A stretch of DNA of 48,845 nt, taken from positions 1 through 48,845 of the forward strand of contig NZ_JAHAHH010000003.1 of the NCBI RefSeq assembly GCF_018373335.1, read 5' to 3'. Positions within the stretch are counted from its first letter, which is position 1. The number at the start of each line of letters is the position of its first letter. The translations under genes were made by a program, and so were the position numbers. The notes below the pieces were generated by a model. The model saw only the letters and a list, made by a program, of their open reading frames with translations. It ran no database searches and had not been told where the DNA came from. This document shows positions 48,282 to 48,845 of the stretch, one piece after another. This stretch comes from Negativicoccus succinicivorans. GTDB taxonomy: Bacteria > Bacillota > Negativicutes > Veillonellales > Negativicoccaceae.

Positions 48282-48845
48282 TTATGATTCCGTAATCGCG
48301 TGCAACAGATCTTCTATCGCGCCGATCTCCTTGTCCGCGCCCTGGTACCAGGTCAGCGGCGTCACCGTGATCCAGCCGCGATGCAACAAGTAAACATCAT
48401 CTTCCTGATCCGAATCCGGCAGCGCGCGTCCTTTGACGCGGTAGTAAGTCTGACCGTTTTCGTCCACCGCCGAACTGATCGCGTTTTCATACACCTGCAC
48501 GCCCTGACGACAAACTTTGACATGATGCCAGTCGATTTCCGGAATATTGGGAATATTTAAATTCAGCAATCCCGGGTATTTGCCTTCCACGAAAACTTTT
48601 TGAATAAAGTCGCGGACAAAGGGTACCGCCCGTTCCAAAAACTCTTCATCAAAAGTCTGCCCCGAAACCGCGAGCGACGGGATTTTTTCGTAATGCCCTT
48701 CGAGCGCGACCGCCACCGTTCCGGAATACGTCACATCGCTGCCGACATTGTAGCCGTTATTGATACCGGACACCACCAAATCCGGCGGCGTGTCCTGCAA
48801 CCAATACGCGATGCCGAACTTCGCGCAATCGGCGGGCCGCCCGGT
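48282..48845 (-). CDS. surE: 5'/3'-nucleotidase SurE, C-terminal part (cut by window edge)
   Basis: SurE dephosphorylates nucleoside monophosphates and is linked to stress survival. About 187 residues are visible up to the stop. The frame is open to the window end and reads GRPADCAKFGIAYWLQDTPP, then PDLVVSGINNGYNVGSDVTYSGTV, the conserved SurE core with the metal-site Asn and the dimer-exchange region following. The N terminus with the DDG metal motif is outside the window. A terminator is shared with the convergent M20 gene. Confidence 0.95.
   Translation of the reverse strand, partial: TGRPADCAKFGIAYWLQDTPPDLVVSGINNGYNVGSDVTYSGTVAVALEGHYEKIPSLAVSGQTFDEEFLERAVPFVRDFIQKVFVEGKYPGLLNLNIPNIPEIDWHHVKVCRQGVQVYENAISSAVDENGQTYYRVKGRALPDSDQEDDVYLLHRGWITVTPLTWYQGADKEIGAIEDLLHAITES

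Noticed and set aside
1..48845. CRISPR arrays, tRNA/rRNA genes, insertion sequences or prophage
   Set aside because: No regularly spaced repeats, tRNA-like cloverleaf sequences, transposase or integrase motifs were seen; repeats found were terminators or RNA leaders.

Overview
The window comes from a bacterium of the Negativicutes (diderm Firmicutes, Veillonellales/Selenomonadales type). The evidence is a mixture of Firmicute and outer-membrane traits. On the Firmicute side there are an N-terminally extended L27 with its processing protease Prp, a T-box leader, a PyrR-type pyr attenuator, WhiA, YvcK and RNase M5. On the outer-membrane side there is an OmpM-type porin (41058-42608) with a signal peptide, one SLH domain, a coiled coil and a beta barrel ending in Phe, plus a second, barrel-less OmpM-like gene (12150-12623). 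By eye GC is a little above 50 percent. I cannot fix the genus. The window is mostly core chromosome: no tRNA or rRNA gene, CRISPR array, prophage or insertion sequence is visible.

Layout from left to right. 1-3743: translation operon L7Ae-like / rpsL / rpsG / fusA / tuf, on the minus strand, from a consensus promoter. 3899-6033: a C_GCAxxG_C_C redox-type protein and a PutP-like Na+ symporter. 6139-7192: rplU-prp-rpmA with an L21 leader. 7196-9384: tandem-PII protein and DUF1538 membrane protein. 9461-11066: flavodoxin plus a membrane-anchored siderophore-type binding protein. 11103-12101: an unknown membrane protein on the plus strand. 12150-19056: protein quality control (tig, clpP, clpX, lon), engB and the short OmpM-like gene. 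19104-22570: a T-box-controlled serC / histidine phosphatase / serS operon. 22622-25201: HD hydrolase, then a 44-residue membrane peptide, transaldolase-like aldolase and glpX. 25224-27245: SGNH hydrolase convergent with ksgA and rnmV. 27294-35679: pyr operon pyrB-pyrC-carA-carB-pyrK-pyrD behind a PyrR-type attenuator. 35676-40842: HAD phosphatase, rapZ, yvcK, whiA and an exported protein of unknown function. 41028-42721: ompM. 42976-45694: orphan solute-binding lipoprotein, alpha/beta hydrolase and cysteine hydrolase. 45703-48231: yjiHG divergent from an M20 amidohydrolase. 48282-end: partial surE.

Most genes lie on the minus strand in tight operons, many joined by ATGA overlaps. Promoters are often consensus-like with 17-base spacing or extended -10 boxes, and several sit against or inside the preceding gene or terminator. 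The best leads are: (1) the histidine phosphatase between serC and serS as a probable metal-independent phosphoserine phosphatase; (2) a terminator-like hairpin in the short 5' leader of yjiHG; (3) the DUF1538/tandem-PII pair; (4) the orphan binding lipoprotein/hydrolase operon; (5) an exported protein translationally coupled to whiA; (6) a probably leaderless rnmV mRNA.
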